The notes beneath the pieces were generated by a model that made no database searches, had not been told where the DNA came from, and saw nothing but the letters and a program-made list of their open reading frames with translations. Positions 30,695 to 40,341 of a stretch of 64,000 nt of DNA are shown here, piece after piece. The stretch's first letter is position 1. Each line of letters begins with the position of its first letter. The DNA comes from an uncultured Methanobrevibacter sp. (GTDB taxonomy: Archaea; Methanobacteriota; Methanobacteria; Methanobacteriales; Methanobacteriaceae). The stretch is taken from assembly GCF_937881195.1 (NCBI RefSeq), contig NZ_CALGFC010000007.1:1-64000 (forward strand). The letters run 5' to 3'. A program made the translations under genes and the position numbers.

Positions 30695-31024
30695 AAAAAC
30701 TAGTTTTAAAAATTCATGATATTATTTTAGTGGTCAAAAATAGATAGAGGAAAAAATATCAATTTTTAATAATAGTTTATTAATAGTATTAATAAATGAA
30801 ATAAATGTATAGACATGCTATGACATTTTATTAAAAATAGTATTAAACTAATTAATATTTAAGCTTTACTATTTAATCTTTACAAAAAAAATATAGTAAA
30901 CATTCATTAATAAATAAAAGATGTACTAATACAATTCGAAAATGAGAAAAAATGTAAAATTAATGTAAAAAATTAAAAAAAATAAAAATATATAATTAAT
31001 AATAAATAAACAATTTAATGTTTT

Positions 31025-31432
31025 TTAAGCACCAGGATTTCTAAAACTTTTTTTGTAATGTTTATCATAATATGACTTAGCAGATAACTTTGTAGAAATA
31101 TAATCTGTATATTTACTATAAGGATTATATTTAGTTTGATAACTAACAACTGTGGTTCTCAATTTGGTTTTACTAATTTTAGTTAAATAAACCTTATTAT
31201 TCAAATAAACTTCATATTTACTTTTATTAGGATACTTAACATACATCTTATAAACAGAAACCACAGTTTTACCATTATAATAAGACTTCCAAGAATTTTT
31301 ATAAACTAAATGATTATCACCCTTATCTATAATTTTATAATTAGCAGCAGAAACCGTATTAGAACCAATTAACAAACCAGCAAACAGAATAAAAACACAA
31401 ACAAAGACAAAAAAGTACTTTTTATCAATCAT
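31025..31432 (-). CDS. small secreted Lys/Tyr-rich protein
   Basis: 135 residues. A clear signal peptide (MIDKKYFFVFVCVFILFAG..., cleavage near VSAA at residues 28-30) is followed by a very basic, tyrosine-rich domain predicted to be beta-strand (KTVVSVYKMYVKYPNKSKY, KISKTKLRTTVVSYQTKY). No family is recognised. GGGGAG precedes the ATG. It precedes the giant surface protein on the same strand (448 bp apart) and could be part of the same surface module. Its charge would suit contact with anionic wall polymers (inference). Confidence 0.75.
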   Translation of the reverse strand: MIDKKYFFVFVCVFILFAGLLIGSNTVSAANYKIIDKGDNHLVYKNSWKSYYNGKTVVSVYKMYVKYPNKSKYEVYLNNKVYLTKISKTKLRTTVVSYQTKYNPYSKYTDYISTKLSAKSYYDKHYKKSFRNPGA

Positions 31433-31958
31433 GACAAACTCCCCAGCATAAATGTATAATAATAGTAATAATAATAAATATAATATAAAATAATATATAA
31501 ATATTACTAAAAAGAGTAGTAATAAGAAGAATAATTTTTATTCATATAAAAGATTAGCTATTTGAATTATTTTTCATTAAAAATACAATTTTTATATTAA
31601 TTAAAATAATAAAATATAATGTTATTTATTTTTAAAAACATCATAATATCTATTTTCAATTCTAAAAGATCTTCTTGTATTAATTTAGAATTATAAAAAT
31701 ATTTTCCTAATATATAATAAAATATAATAAAAAATCTAGCATCCTAAAAATATTTATTTCATATTTAACAAATATATTATTAATAAAAATTAATTATTGA
31801 AAATTAATTAATAAAAATTAATTAATGAAAATTAATTAGCAAAAACTAATTTTAAAAAATAATAATAATAATTTCAAAAAAAGAATTTATTTAGCCACTA
31901 CTCTTTTAAATGTTATAGTGACTTTGTTTTTATTAACTATTAGATGGCTAGTGATAAA
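31433..31958. other. divergent A/T-rich spacer
   Basis: About 525 bp between the secreted protein (leftward) and the hydrolase (rightward). Near 31790-31850 the word AAAATTAATTA recurs. No ORF or convincing structure is seen. Two promoters are expected. Confidence 0.5.
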
Positions 31959-32720
31959 ATGTCTAAAAAGAAAAAAATAGGTATTATTATTGCTGTGATT
32001 TTAGCTATTATAGCAATCTCCAGTATTGTCTATGTTAATGATTATTATCGTCCAATGCCTTATGCAACTGAAGTTTTAGCTGATAATAACATAAGTAGTA
32101 ATGTTTCTATAACTGAAACTGATGATTACATTTATTTTGAATATAAAGAAAAAAACAATATCACTAATAAAGAAATAAAAGGTAAAAAAGGACTGATTTT
32201 TTACCCTGGTGGAAAGGTAGCTTATGAATCTTATGTTCCTTTTGCAAAAGAACTTTCAAAAAGAGGTTATGATGTGGCTATTGTCAAAATGCCATTGAAC
32301 TTAGCTATAATTGATACAAACAAAGCTAATAGCATTATTGAAAAATATAGTAATGTTGAATGGGTTATTGGAGGTCATTCTTTAGGAGGAACAGCTGCAA
32401 GTATTTTTGTCCATAATAATCCTGATAAAACCAAAGGAATTGTATTTTTAGCTTCATACCCTTCTGAAAATTTATCAGACATAAACATAAAAGGACTTTC
32501 TATTGTTGGAACTAAAGATGGTGTTTTAGATAAGAAAAGTTTTGATGAATCTCTTTCTAAGTTTCCAAAAAATACTACTTTTGAAATTATAAATGGTGGA
32601 AATCATGGTTATTTTGGATATTATGGATTTCAAGAAGGAGATAACAATGCCACTATTTCTAGAGAAAAACAAGAAAAAGAAACAGTCAATATCATTGATA
32701 AATTTTTAAAATCTATTTAA
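31959..32720 (+). CDS. membrane-anchored alpha/beta hydrolase
   Basis: An N-terminal membrane helix (KKIGIIIAVILAIIAISSIVY) is followed by an extracellular alpha/beta-hydrolase domain. The nucleophile elbow GGHSLGG, acid loop GTKDG and catalytic His in GGNHGYFG form a complete triad (about S141, D187, H216). It resembles the AB_hydrolase_5 family, whose substrate cannot be read from sequence. The start at 31959 has AGTGATAAA directly upstream. An ATG five codons earlier (31944) lacks any such site but could serve on a leaderless transcript. 253 residues. It stands alone on the plus strand. Confidence 0.85.
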   Translation: MSKKKKIGIIIAVILAIIAISSIVYVNDYYRPMPYATEVLADNNISSNVSITETDDYIYFEYKEKNNITNKEIKGKKGLIFYPGGKVAYESYVPFAKELSKRGYDVAIVKMPLNLAIIDTNKANSIIEKYSNVEWVIGGHSLGGTAASIFVHNNPDKTKGIVFLASYPSENLSDINIKGLSIVGTKDGVLDKKSFDESLSKFPKNTTFEIINGGNHGYFGYYGFQEGDNNATISREKQEKETVNIIDKFLKSI

Positions 32721-32904
32721 AATAGATAATTAAAACATTAAAAAAAAAAAAAGAAACAAAAGTAAATTATTAAAAATAAATATTAAAAATAAAATTGAAA
32801 ATAGAAATTAAAAATAGAAATTAAAAATAAATATTAAAAATAAATATTAAATAAATAAAAATTAAACAATATCAAGAAAAAAAAATTTAATATGAATATA
32901 TAAA

Positions 32905-33735
32905 CTATATTTTATCATCTAATAATTTTGGATTTTTAGAATTATTCCTAGTTATTACTTTCCTACCTACTTCTTTCTCTAAGCTTTTACGAGCATCTCC
33001 AGCAACACTTCCGCCTCTCTTTGCAACATCTTTACTTTCTTCAAATCCTTTAGGATTGACACCCCTAGATATCTCAGTAGTAGACGCCTCTGCTAACATA
33101 TTAAGTACTAGTTCAATATTACTCATGTTGTCCCTGAGATTTTCTTTTTTAATATCTTTAAATTGTTTATATTCTTTTGTTGTCATATCAGACCATGCAT
33201 TAGTAATTTCATCTGTTAATAATGCATATTCTAATCCTTCTTTTACACCAGATCTATCCCATTCAGCTGTTAGGTCTTTACGAAATTCTATTGTTTTTAA
33301 TCTTTGTGTTATCCATTCTTCAGAATATCCTTTTTTTCGATAGTTACTTATTGCTCTTTCAATAGCTAATTGAGGGTCTGCTATTTCATCCAACCTTTCT
33401 TTACCAACTTTAGCTAACCATTGCTTAAATGGTTCTGCATTTGGTGATGGTATTGATTGAATTATCCTTAATATTTGTTCACTATCAGCGACATCAGTTA
33501 ATCGCATTTTCCCATCAGGAGCAGGCATTTTTAAACCGTTACAATTTGTAACGGTTTCATTACCTTCATCTTTTAACCTCTTTTTAAGAACTCTCCAATA
33601 AGTCGTTGGATTTTTACTCCCACTAAGAACTCCTACAACATCTATAACTGAAAAAAACCATTCTTCCTTATCTTCATCCCAAATTGCCCTAATTTCCCTA
33701 TCTTCAAACAATTTTATGCTGTTTTTATTGGACAT
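32905..33735 (-). CDS. BRO-N / DinD-like prophage-type antirepressor
   Basis: 276 residues. The N-terminal BRO-N domain (about 5-115) has IRAIWDEDKEEWFFSVIDVV, followed by YWRVLKKRLKDEG and the SIPSPNAEPFKQWLAKVG motif of phage antirepressors. The C-terminal part (LAIERAISNYRKKGYSEEWI, then MTTKEYKQFKDIKKENLRDNM) resembles the DNA-damage-inducible DinD family. Such genes are common in bacterial prophages and in gut bacteria and archaea, so transfer is likely. No other phage genes flank it here, so I regard it as a lone acquired gene. Its ligand and target are unknown. Confidence 0.85.
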   Translation of the reverse strand: MSNKNSIKLFEDREIRAIWDEDKEEWFFSVIDVVGVLSGSKNPTTYWRVLKKRLKDEGNETVTNCNGLKMPAPDGKMRLTDVADSEQILRIIQSIPSPNAEPFKQWLAKVGKERLDEIADPQLAIERAISNYRKKGYSEEWITQRLKTIEFRKDLTAEWDRSGVKEGLEYALLTDEITNAWSDMTTKEYKQFKDIKKENLRDNMSNIELVLNMLAEASTTEISRGVNPKGFEESKDVAKRGGSVAGDARKSLEKEVGRKVITRNNSKNPKLLDDKI

Positions 33736-34088
33736 TACATCAAAACCTTTTTATGAAAATTCTTTTTTTAAATTTTTAAAGCTTTAATTATAATTTTTTG
33801 CTTTTTTATTATAAATTATTTTTTTATAATGTTTAATTATAATTTATATATAATATAATATTATTTTTTTCCAAGTAAATGAGAAATAATATAATTTAAA
33901 AAAAGATATTCAATTATAAAATAAATTGATTTTTAATATTTTATTAAAATATTAAAAATAAATAAATAAAAATTAAGTAACTAAAAATTAGACAAAAAAA
34001 ATTAAGTAAATAAAAATTAAGTAAATAAAAATTAAATAAATAAAAAATAAATAAATAAAAAATAAAGCTTAAATAATTAAATTAATTA
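33736..34088. other. A/T-rich spacer with short direct repeats
   Basis: 353 bp. The part next to the MATE gene's 3' end (about 33960-34070) repeats AAATAAAAATTAAGT words. The rest is homogeneous A/T. No gene is seen. Confidence 0.5.
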
Positions 34089-35606
34089 TTATAAAGCTTC
34101 ATTTTCTCCACCTTTAATAGCTACAACCTTTTTTATATACATTTTAGACCAAAACAATGCTATTAGACTTCCAATTATGTTTCCAATTACGATTCCCCAC
34201 CATACTCCATATTGACCCATTCCTAAAGGAATAGCTAAAATATAAGCAAATACCACAACAAGGAGCAACTCTCTTATAGCTGTAAGCATGAATGAATCCA
34301 ATCCTTTACCAACACCTTGGAAAATAGAAGCTGCGGTAGAACCCATTGGAACAAATAGATAAAACAATGCCATTACTCTGAGAAAATCAGTTATAGGTCC
34401 ATTTAACATTGCAGTTTCAGGAGAATATGTAAATAATAATGCTATATATGGTGCAAGTATGAATGTAGATACTGCAGTAATAATAGATATTATAGTTCCA
34501 ATTTTAATAGAGTAATTTTGGATAATACTAAAGTTTTCATATCTTCTAGCACCAAAGGAAGCCCCAACTATTGCAACAACTGAAATTGAAACAGATATTA
34601 TTGGGACGATAGCTATCATAATTACTCTCCAACCAGAAGAATATATAGCTACTGCATCAGAACCTGAAACAGATACTAAAATCATGTTTAAAGAACCTGC
34701 AAGTATTGCCATTATTAAAAATTCAGCACCTGCAGGTAAACCAACAGCTAAAATCTTTTTTAATATATCTTTACTGAAATTGAAAAGATTTAAAGATAAT
34801 TTAATATATGTATCTTTTTTAAACCAATAAAGAATGATAAAACTTGAGATTGCCATTGATAGAACTGTAGCAATTCCTGCACCAGCAATACCATAACCTA
34901 AAGTATAAATGAATATAGGATCAAGTATAATATTTAGAATAGCCCCTAAAGACATAGCATAAGTAGTTTTTTTAACATTACCTTCTGCACGAAGTATTCC
35001 GTAAGCAGCTGCAGTAAAGACAATGAATATAGAACCTCCAAAGACAATATTACCATAGGCAAGTCCAAGTCCAACAGTAACTCCTGCACCAAGCATTTCA
35101 AGAATAGGTCTTAAAAATAAACCTAATGATACCATTATGATTATTGTAAATATTATTGTGAGAAGTATTATATGCATAGCTGCATTATTGGCTTTATCAC
35201 GATCACCTTCACCAATAAACCTAGATATAACTGCAGTAGCTCCTGCACCAAGACCATTAGAAAATCCAATAACCACCATAAATATAGGCGTTATAAAACC
35301 AATAGCAGCAAGAGCATTTTGACCAAGTCCAGCTACCCAAACTCCATCAATAAGATTGTATAAAGAAGTAATTAACATTGCAACAATCATAGGTCCTGAT
35401 AATTTCAATATAGCTTTTTTTGGATCTCCAAGAATAGTAGAAACACCTTCAGTTTGATTAAAATCATCAACTTCCTTATTGATATTTTTGTTATTATTAT
35501 CATTTATGTTTTCATCTAATTCATTAGCTTTCAAAGAATCATTGCTGTAATTTTTATTATTATCATCATCATTACCATTGTCAATATTATCATTATCTTT
35601 GCACAT
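34089..35606 (-). CDS. MATE-family multidrug/toxin efflux transporter
   Basis: 505 residues with about twelve membrane helices in two homologous halves, as in cation-coupled MATE exporters. Family traits include LSGPMIVAMLITSLYNLIDGVWVAG at the first helix, GLGAGATAVISRFIGEGD after the third, and a second-half counterpart (VSISVVAIVGASFGARRYEN). The first ~45 residues are an unusual Asn/Asp-rich cytoplasmic tail (DNDDDNNKNY), which is repeat-prone and not part of the fold. The start is supported by AGAGGTGATTA. Substrate is unknown. Confidence 0.93.
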   Translation of the reverse strand: MCKDNDNIDNGNDDDNNKNYSNDSLKANELDENINDNNNKNINKEVDDFNQTEGVSTILGDPKKAILKLSGPMIVAMLITSLYNLIDGVWVAGLGQNALAAIGFITPIFMVVIGFSNGLGAGATAVISRFIGEGDRDKANNAAMHIILLTIIFTIIIMVSLGLFLRPILEMLGAGVTVGLGLAYGNIVFGGSIFIVFTAAAYGILRAEGNVKKTTYAMSLGAILNIILDPIFIYTLGYGIAGAGIATVLSMAISSFIILYWFKKDTYIKLSLNLFNFSKDILKKILAVGLPAGAEFLIMAILAGSLNMILVSVSGSDAVAIYSSGWRVIMIAIVPIISVSISVVAIVGASFGARRYENFSIIQNYSIKIGTIISIITAVSTFILAPYIALLFTYSPETAMLNGPITDFLRVMALFYLFVPMGSTAASIFQGVGKGLDSFMLTAIRELLLVVVFAYILAIPLGMGQYGVWWGIVIGNIIGSLIALFWSKMYIKKVVAIKGGENEAL

Positions 35607-36430
35607 TTAATCACCTCTTATTGTTTATTAAATTTTTTTAAAATTATTTTAACTTATTTTAAATTATTTTAAATTATTTTAAATTATTTTGAATTATTTT
35701 GAATTATTTAGATCATTTAGAATTGTTTTAGATTATTTAAAATTCTTTTAAATCATTATAAATTGTTTTAAATCACTTAAATTAATTTTAAATTAATTTA
35801 AATTAATTTCAGATTAGTTACAAATTAATTATAAATAAATTATAAATAAATTATAAATAAATTATAAATTTATAACAGAATTAATCTATAATATATTAAA
35901 ATATCCAATTAGAGAATAAGAATATCAAAATATAATAGAAATCTAGATTAATAAAAAATATTAAAAAAAGTAAATATTATAAAAACATTTAAAAAAAGAT
36001 TTTATCATATTATTTATAATTTATAAATCTATAAAAAGATATTAAAGCTTATTTAATTATAAAATAATCTTAAACTGTAAATTATACATTAATATATATT
36101 ATTTTTTTATAGTATATAACTTTTTTTAATAAAATATTTGAAAATATTAAAAATATAAAATAGTTTCAATATAAGAAAACTTTAAAGATATTTAATAAAA
36201 ATTACATATAAAAATGAAAGTAAATTTTGTAATTATTAAAATCATTAAATAATAAAAAAATAAAAATAACTAAAAAAGATTATTTAAAGATATTTAAAAA
36301 ATTATTTAAATATTATTTAAAAAATTAGTTAAAGATTATTCAAAAATTATTATAAAAAATATAGAAAAATATTAAAAAATTGGTATAATAATTAAAAAAA
36401 ATAGATTAAATCTTAAAATAAAAAATTAAT
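35607..36430. other. long A/T spacer with 11-12-nt tandem repeats
   Basis: 824 bp. About 35640-35760 carries many copies of TTTTAAATTAT and variants. About 35830-35875 repeats AAATTATAAATA. No ORF, tRNA or strong hairpin was found. Promoter of the MATE gene is expected near its right edge of coding, at 35610-35700. Confidence 0.6.
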
Positions 36431-37915
36431 CTATTTAGATCCTGCCATCTCAACACCAGTTAATGCAGAAGCTTCAAGTGTTAATGATTTGAGATCTTGT
36501 TTTTCAATTTTACTAATATGAGTATTACCACCTTGTTGAACTAACATACATGCTTCTTCAGTCATAGCTTTAATGTAATTAGCAACTTGAATTCCCTTTT
36601 GTTTATAATCAAGCCTATGACGTAAATGCATATTTTGAGTAGCAATACCTTTTCTACAATTTCCTTTAAAGCACATTTGGCAGGTTTTACAGCCAATAGC
36701 TACTAAAGCAGCAGTAGCTATATATACTGCATCTGCACCAAGAGCAATAGCTTTAGCTACATCGGCACCGTTTCTGATTCCTCCACCAGCAACTAAATCA
36801 ACACTACTTCTAAGATTAACTTCTTTAAGTGCTTTATCAGCCTCTACGATAGCAGCTAATGTTGGTATTCCTGCATGTTCCATAATTATATCAGGACCTG
36901 CACCAGTACCCCCTTGCATACCATCTACAACAATAATATCGGCTCCACCTTTAGCAGCTATTTTAACATCATCAGCAACACGTCCAGCAGCGAATTTTAC
37001 CATTATAGGAATTTGCCAGTCGGTAATTTCCCTAAGTTGGGAAATTTTCATACTAAGATCTTCTGGACCAACAATATCCATGTGTCGAGCTGGTGAAAGT
37101 GCGTCAGCACCTTCAGGAATGTTTCTAATTTTTGAAACTTCTGCTGTAACTTTTTCACCAAGAAGATGTCCACCCATTCCAGATTTTGCACCTTGTCCGA
37201 TTTTAATTTCAACTGCATCAGCATTATTTAAATAATCTGCAGAAACTCCAAAACGACCAGAAGCATATTGAGCAATTAATTTATTTGCGAGCTCTCTTTC
37301 TTCAGGAAGCATTCCTCCTTCCCCAGTATTAGCAGCTGTGCCAGCAATAGTAGAACCTATAGCTAATGCCATTTTAGCTTCTTTACTAAGAGCACCAAAA
37401 GACATTGCACCTATCATGATAGGAGTAGCTAATTCAAGTGGTTTTTCTGCAAATCTACTACCTAAAACAACATCAGTCCGACAAGGTTCACGATATTTAT
37501 CAATAGGAGGTCTTGAAACCTGTGCAGGAGTAATAACTAAATCATCAAAAGTAGGAAGAGATCTTGAAGAACCAGTACTCCTTATTTTATAAGAACCTTC
37601 ATTGGCTTTTCTTGAAATCTCATTAAGGGTGTCATATGACCATACTCCTCTTTTATCATTAGATACAGCATTAACAGTAATTGCATCATTAGGACACATT
37701 TCTTCACATATCCTACAGCCAACACAATTTTTACTATGAATTGGATAAGGGTCCCCATTAATAACTTCATAAACCCCATGAGGACAATTGTTTAAACAAG
37801 AAAAACATTTACTACAAATATTTTCATCCCTACTATCACAAAGATACCAACAACATCCTGGGCGATTAAAATTTCTCTTACATAACATCATGTCTTTTTC
37901 AACTTTATAAGGCAT
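36431..37915 (-). CDS. glutamate synthase, FMN/synthase-domain subunit with ferredoxin domain
   Basis: Archaeal stand-alone equivalent of the central GltB domain. It makes glutamate from 2-oxoglutarate and ammonia released from glutamine. The N-terminal ferredoxin-like region has two clusters of cysteines (CSKCFSCLNNCPHG and CVGCRICEEMCP). The FMN-binding TIM barrel follows (GAMSFGALS, GEGGM, KIGQGAKSGMGGHL, GTGAGP, GGGIRNGADV), with the 3Fe-4S cysteines CKTCQMCFKGNC near the end. 494 residues. It is the last gene of the pdxT-amidotransferase-GXGXG-synthase operon, 51 nt after the GXGXG gene. Confidence 0.94.
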   Translation of the reverse strand: MPYKVEKDMMLCKRNFNRPGCCWYLCDSRDENICSKCFSCLNNCPHGVYEVINGDPYPIHSKNCVGCRICEEMCPNDAITVNAVSNDKRGVWSYDTLNEISRKANEGSYKIRSTGSSRSLPTFDDLVITPAQVSRPPIDKYREPCRTDVVLGSRFAEKPLELATPIMIGAMSFGALSKEAKMALAIGSTIAGTAANTGEGGMLPEERELANKLIAQYASGRFGVSADYLNNADAVEIKIGQGAKSGMGGHLLGEKVTAEVSKIRNIPEGADALSPARHMDIVGPEDLSMKISQLREITDWQIPIMVKFAAGRVADDVKIAAKGGADIIVVDGMQGGTGAGPDIIMEHAGIPTLAAIVEADKALKEVNLRSSVDLVAGGGIRNGADVAKAIALGADAVYIATAALVAIGCKTCQMCFKGNCRKGIATQNMHLRHRLDYKQKGIQVANYIKAMTEEACMLVQQGGNTHISKIEKQDLKSLTLEASALTGVEMAGSK

Positions 37916-37966
37916 TTACTCCCTCCTATTAAGTTTTTTTGAATAAATAATAATATTTATTCTATA

Positions 37967-38713
37967 TCAATCACAATAACAATCTTCTTCCTCATCATTA
38001 CCATAAAAAGGACGTTTACTTTTAGGAACTATCTTTTTAAAACTTTTATAATCTTCATCAGATAAGTCAAAATTATATTTATTTAATGTAGATTTAAGTT
38101 CTTCTAAATTTTCTTCAGATATATCTACTATCTTAGCATTTTGACCTAAACTTTGAACAGAACCTTTAACATATATAGCTCCTCGAATAATAGATTCTCC
38201 TGCATCTTCACCAAGATCACCTAATACAATAATTCGGCCACCCATCATAAAAATACCAGTCATGAATCCAGAATCCCCACCAATAACAACAGTTCCGCCT
38301 TTCATTATTTCTCCAGTACGGGATCCTGCATTATTTTTAACAACTAGAATTCCATCATAGATACCTTGACCAGCACCATCACCAGCAGAACCATCTACAA
38401 TAATTTCTCCACCAGTCATGTTGTCACCAACAAACCAGCCAGCATTCCCATGGATAATAAGTTGAGCTTTATCTAACATTGTCCCAGCAAAATAACCAGC
38501 AGACCCTTCAACTTCAATATGTGCCTCTTCAGTGAGTCCTGCTACAAGATAATGCATAGCATTAGGATTTTTAATTAGAATTTTATTATATTGAGTAGAA
38601 ACTTCTTTTATTTTTTGATTAGCTTCCCTTGGAGTCATTGATGAAAAATCTAACTCAAAAATATTATTTTCAACTTTAGCATTATTTGAATCTTTAATTA
38701 TATTTGAATTCAT
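37967..38713 (-). CDS. glutamate synthase GXGXG-domain subunit
   Basis: Corresponds to the C-terminal GXGXG domain of GltB, a right-handed beta-helix with structural and ammonia-channelling roles. The repeated pattern of GxxGxxxG turns is clear from residue ~75 to 195 (GSAGYFAG, GNAGWFVGDNM, GSAGDGAGQGIYDG, GGDSGFMTG, GDLGEDAGES). 248 residues with a short C-terminal acidic/cysteine tail (DEEEDCYC). It begins 15 nt after the amidotransferase gene. Confidence 0.93.
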   Translation of the reverse strand: MNSNIIKDSNNAKVENNIFELDFSSMTPREANQKIKEVSTQYNKILIKNPNAMHYLVAGLTEEAHIEVEGSAGYFAGTMLDKAQLIIHGNAGWFVGDNMTGGEIIVDGSAGDGAGQGIYDGILVVKNNAGSRTGEIMKGGTVVIGGDSGFMTGIFMMGGRIIVLGDLGEDAGESIIRGAIYVKGSVQSLGQNAKIVDISEENLEELKSTLNKYNFDLSDEDYKSFKKIVPKSKRPFYGNDEEEDCYCD

Positions 38714-38728
38714 AAATAAAAACTCCTC

Positions 38729-39682
38729 TTAAATTTCATAAACTCTAACTTCACCTGGAGAAATTTGTTCTACTTCTTGGGTATCCATAACTTCATGAAG
38801 TGCTATTTCTTCAGATGCAATTGCAAATACATCATCATTTTCAGCCATTATTCCTGGACGAAGACCTAATTTATCTTTAGCTATTCCAATACCATTTGGA
38901 GTTCCTATAATATAAGAAAATGGACCATCCATATCTTCAACAGAATGTTCTAAAGCCTCTTCAAGAGAGTATCCAGTATCCAATTTATCAGCTATATAAT
39001 GAACAAGACATTCAGTGTCATTATTAGTTTCAAATTTGTGACCTTTCCTTTCTAAAGGATCTCTGACTTTCCAATAATTAGTGATTTGTCCATTATGAAC
39101 AACAGTTATGTCTTTAACAATATAAGTTTGAAATGGATGAGCATGATAACGATCTACATTACTTTCAGTAGAAAATCTAGTATGTCCAATAGCATGAGTT
39201 CCTTTTACATCACGAGTATTATAACGATCTGCAATTTCATATACTGAACCAACATCTTTTATCATTTGGAAAGAATGACTTCCATTTAAAACTATTACAT
39301 CATTATCTGCATTAGCAGTAGAAGAATTACCTAAATCTCCAATATTATCAATACTAGTAATTAAAGGTTTTAAATCACTAAAATTATCAAGAGCTATTTT
39401 ACATTTATAAATAAAAGAATCATCAACAGAAGGTATAATTTCATCTTCTTTAATAGGAGTTTTAACATTAATAGCATCTTGAACAGTGTGTAGTAACCCT
39501 CTTTTATCAGCTACTTGTATATTTAATACATATTCATTATCTTCAAGACCCATTCCACCATAAATTGCAAAGCCTGCAGAATCTGGCCCTCTGTGTTGAA
39601 GAGCATGCAACATTTTAGTCATATCGTCTCCAACATTATGTAATTTTTTATCTTTATAAACAATTCCAGCTATTCCACACAA
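38729..39682 (-). CDS. glutamate synthase glutamine-amidotransferase subunit (TTG start)
   Basis: Class II (Ntn) glutamine amidotransferase, the stand-alone form of the N-terminal GltB domain. It hydrolyses glutamine with the N-terminal cysteine. The protein reads M-C-G-I-A-G from a TTG codon at 39680-39682, placing Cys2 as nucleophile after Met removal. GGGGTGATT lies upstream at good spacing, so TTG is the real start. HIGHTRFST-like motif (HAIGHTRFSTES), VVHNGQITNYW and the NNDTECLVHYI block are present. 317 residues with an internal acidic insert (about 85-135). Confidence 0.94.
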   Translation of the reverse strand: MCGIAGIVYKDKKLHNVGDDMTKMLHALQHRGPDSAGFAIYGGMGLEDNEYVLNIQVADKRGLLHTVQDAINVKTPIKEDEIIPSVDDSFIYKCKIALDNFSDLKPLITSIDNIGDLGNSSTANADNDVIVLNGSHSFQMIKDVGSVYEIADRYNTRDVKGTHAIGHTRFSTESNVDRYHAHPFQTYIVKDITVVHNGQITNYWKVRDPLERKGHKFETNNDTECLVHYIADKLDTGYSLEEALEHSVEDMDGPFSYIIGTPNGIGIAKDKLGLRPGIMAENDDVFAIASEEIALHEVMDTQEVEQISPGEVRVYEI

Positions 39683-39720
39683 ATGAAATCACCCCTGTTA
39701 TTATTATTTTAAAATTTTGA

Positions 39721-40341
39721 TTATCTATTTAAGTTTATAATTTGATTTAAATAATATTCATGTAATCTTGTATCATCAGTTAATTCAGGATGGAAAGACA
39801 TAGCTATATTATTTCCTTGCTTAACAGCTATAATATTTGAATCCAATTTAGAAAGTATTTCAACCTTATCATTAATTCCTTCATTAACTACATCATTACT
39901 CTCATTAAGAATATTTGAAACAGATGGCGCTCTTATAAAAACTCCTGGATAAGTATGTTCAAATATATTGATTTCACTCTCAAAAGAATCTCTTTGTCTT
40001 CCAAAAGAATTTCTTTTAACTTCAATATCCATAATACCCATTATATCCTGATCATAATCAGTTCTTTTAGAAAGAAGAACCATACCAGCACAAGTTCCAA
40101 AAACAGGAATATTTTTATCAATAATTACCTTATCAATCTCTCTTTCCTTAATAAGCTTACCAATAACTGTACTCTCTCCTCCAGAGATTATTATACCATT
40201 ACATTCTGCCACTTCATCAGCATATCTAACTACTTCAGCTACAATTTCATTTGTTTTGCCCATGTTTTTTATAGCTTTTAATGTAATATCAACATGTTCA
40301 CTAACAGCACCTTGTAGATTTAATATTCCGATTTTAATCAT
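39721..40341 (-). CDS. pdxT: pyridoxal 5'-phosphate synthase glutaminase subunit
   Basis: Glutaminase partner of PdxS in the DXP-independent PLP pathway. Class I amidotransferase triad: C84 in FGTCAGM, H184 and E186 in SFHPELTDD. The family motif GGESTVIGKL sits at 54-63. 206 residues with a slightly extended region before the His. It is the first gene of a four-gene operon with the glutamate synthase subunits (38 nt to the next start). pdxS is not in the window. Confidence 0.94.
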   Translation of the reverse strand: MIKIGILNLQGAVSEHVDITLKAIKNMGKTNEIVAEVVRYADEVAECNGIIISGGESTVIGKLIKEREIDKVIIDKNIPVFGTCAGMVLLSKRTDYDQDIMGIMDIEVKRNSFGRQRDSFESEINIFEHTYPGVFIRAPSVSNILNESNDVVNEGINDKVEILSKLDSNIIAVKQGNNIAMSFHPELTDDTRLHEYYLNQIINLNR

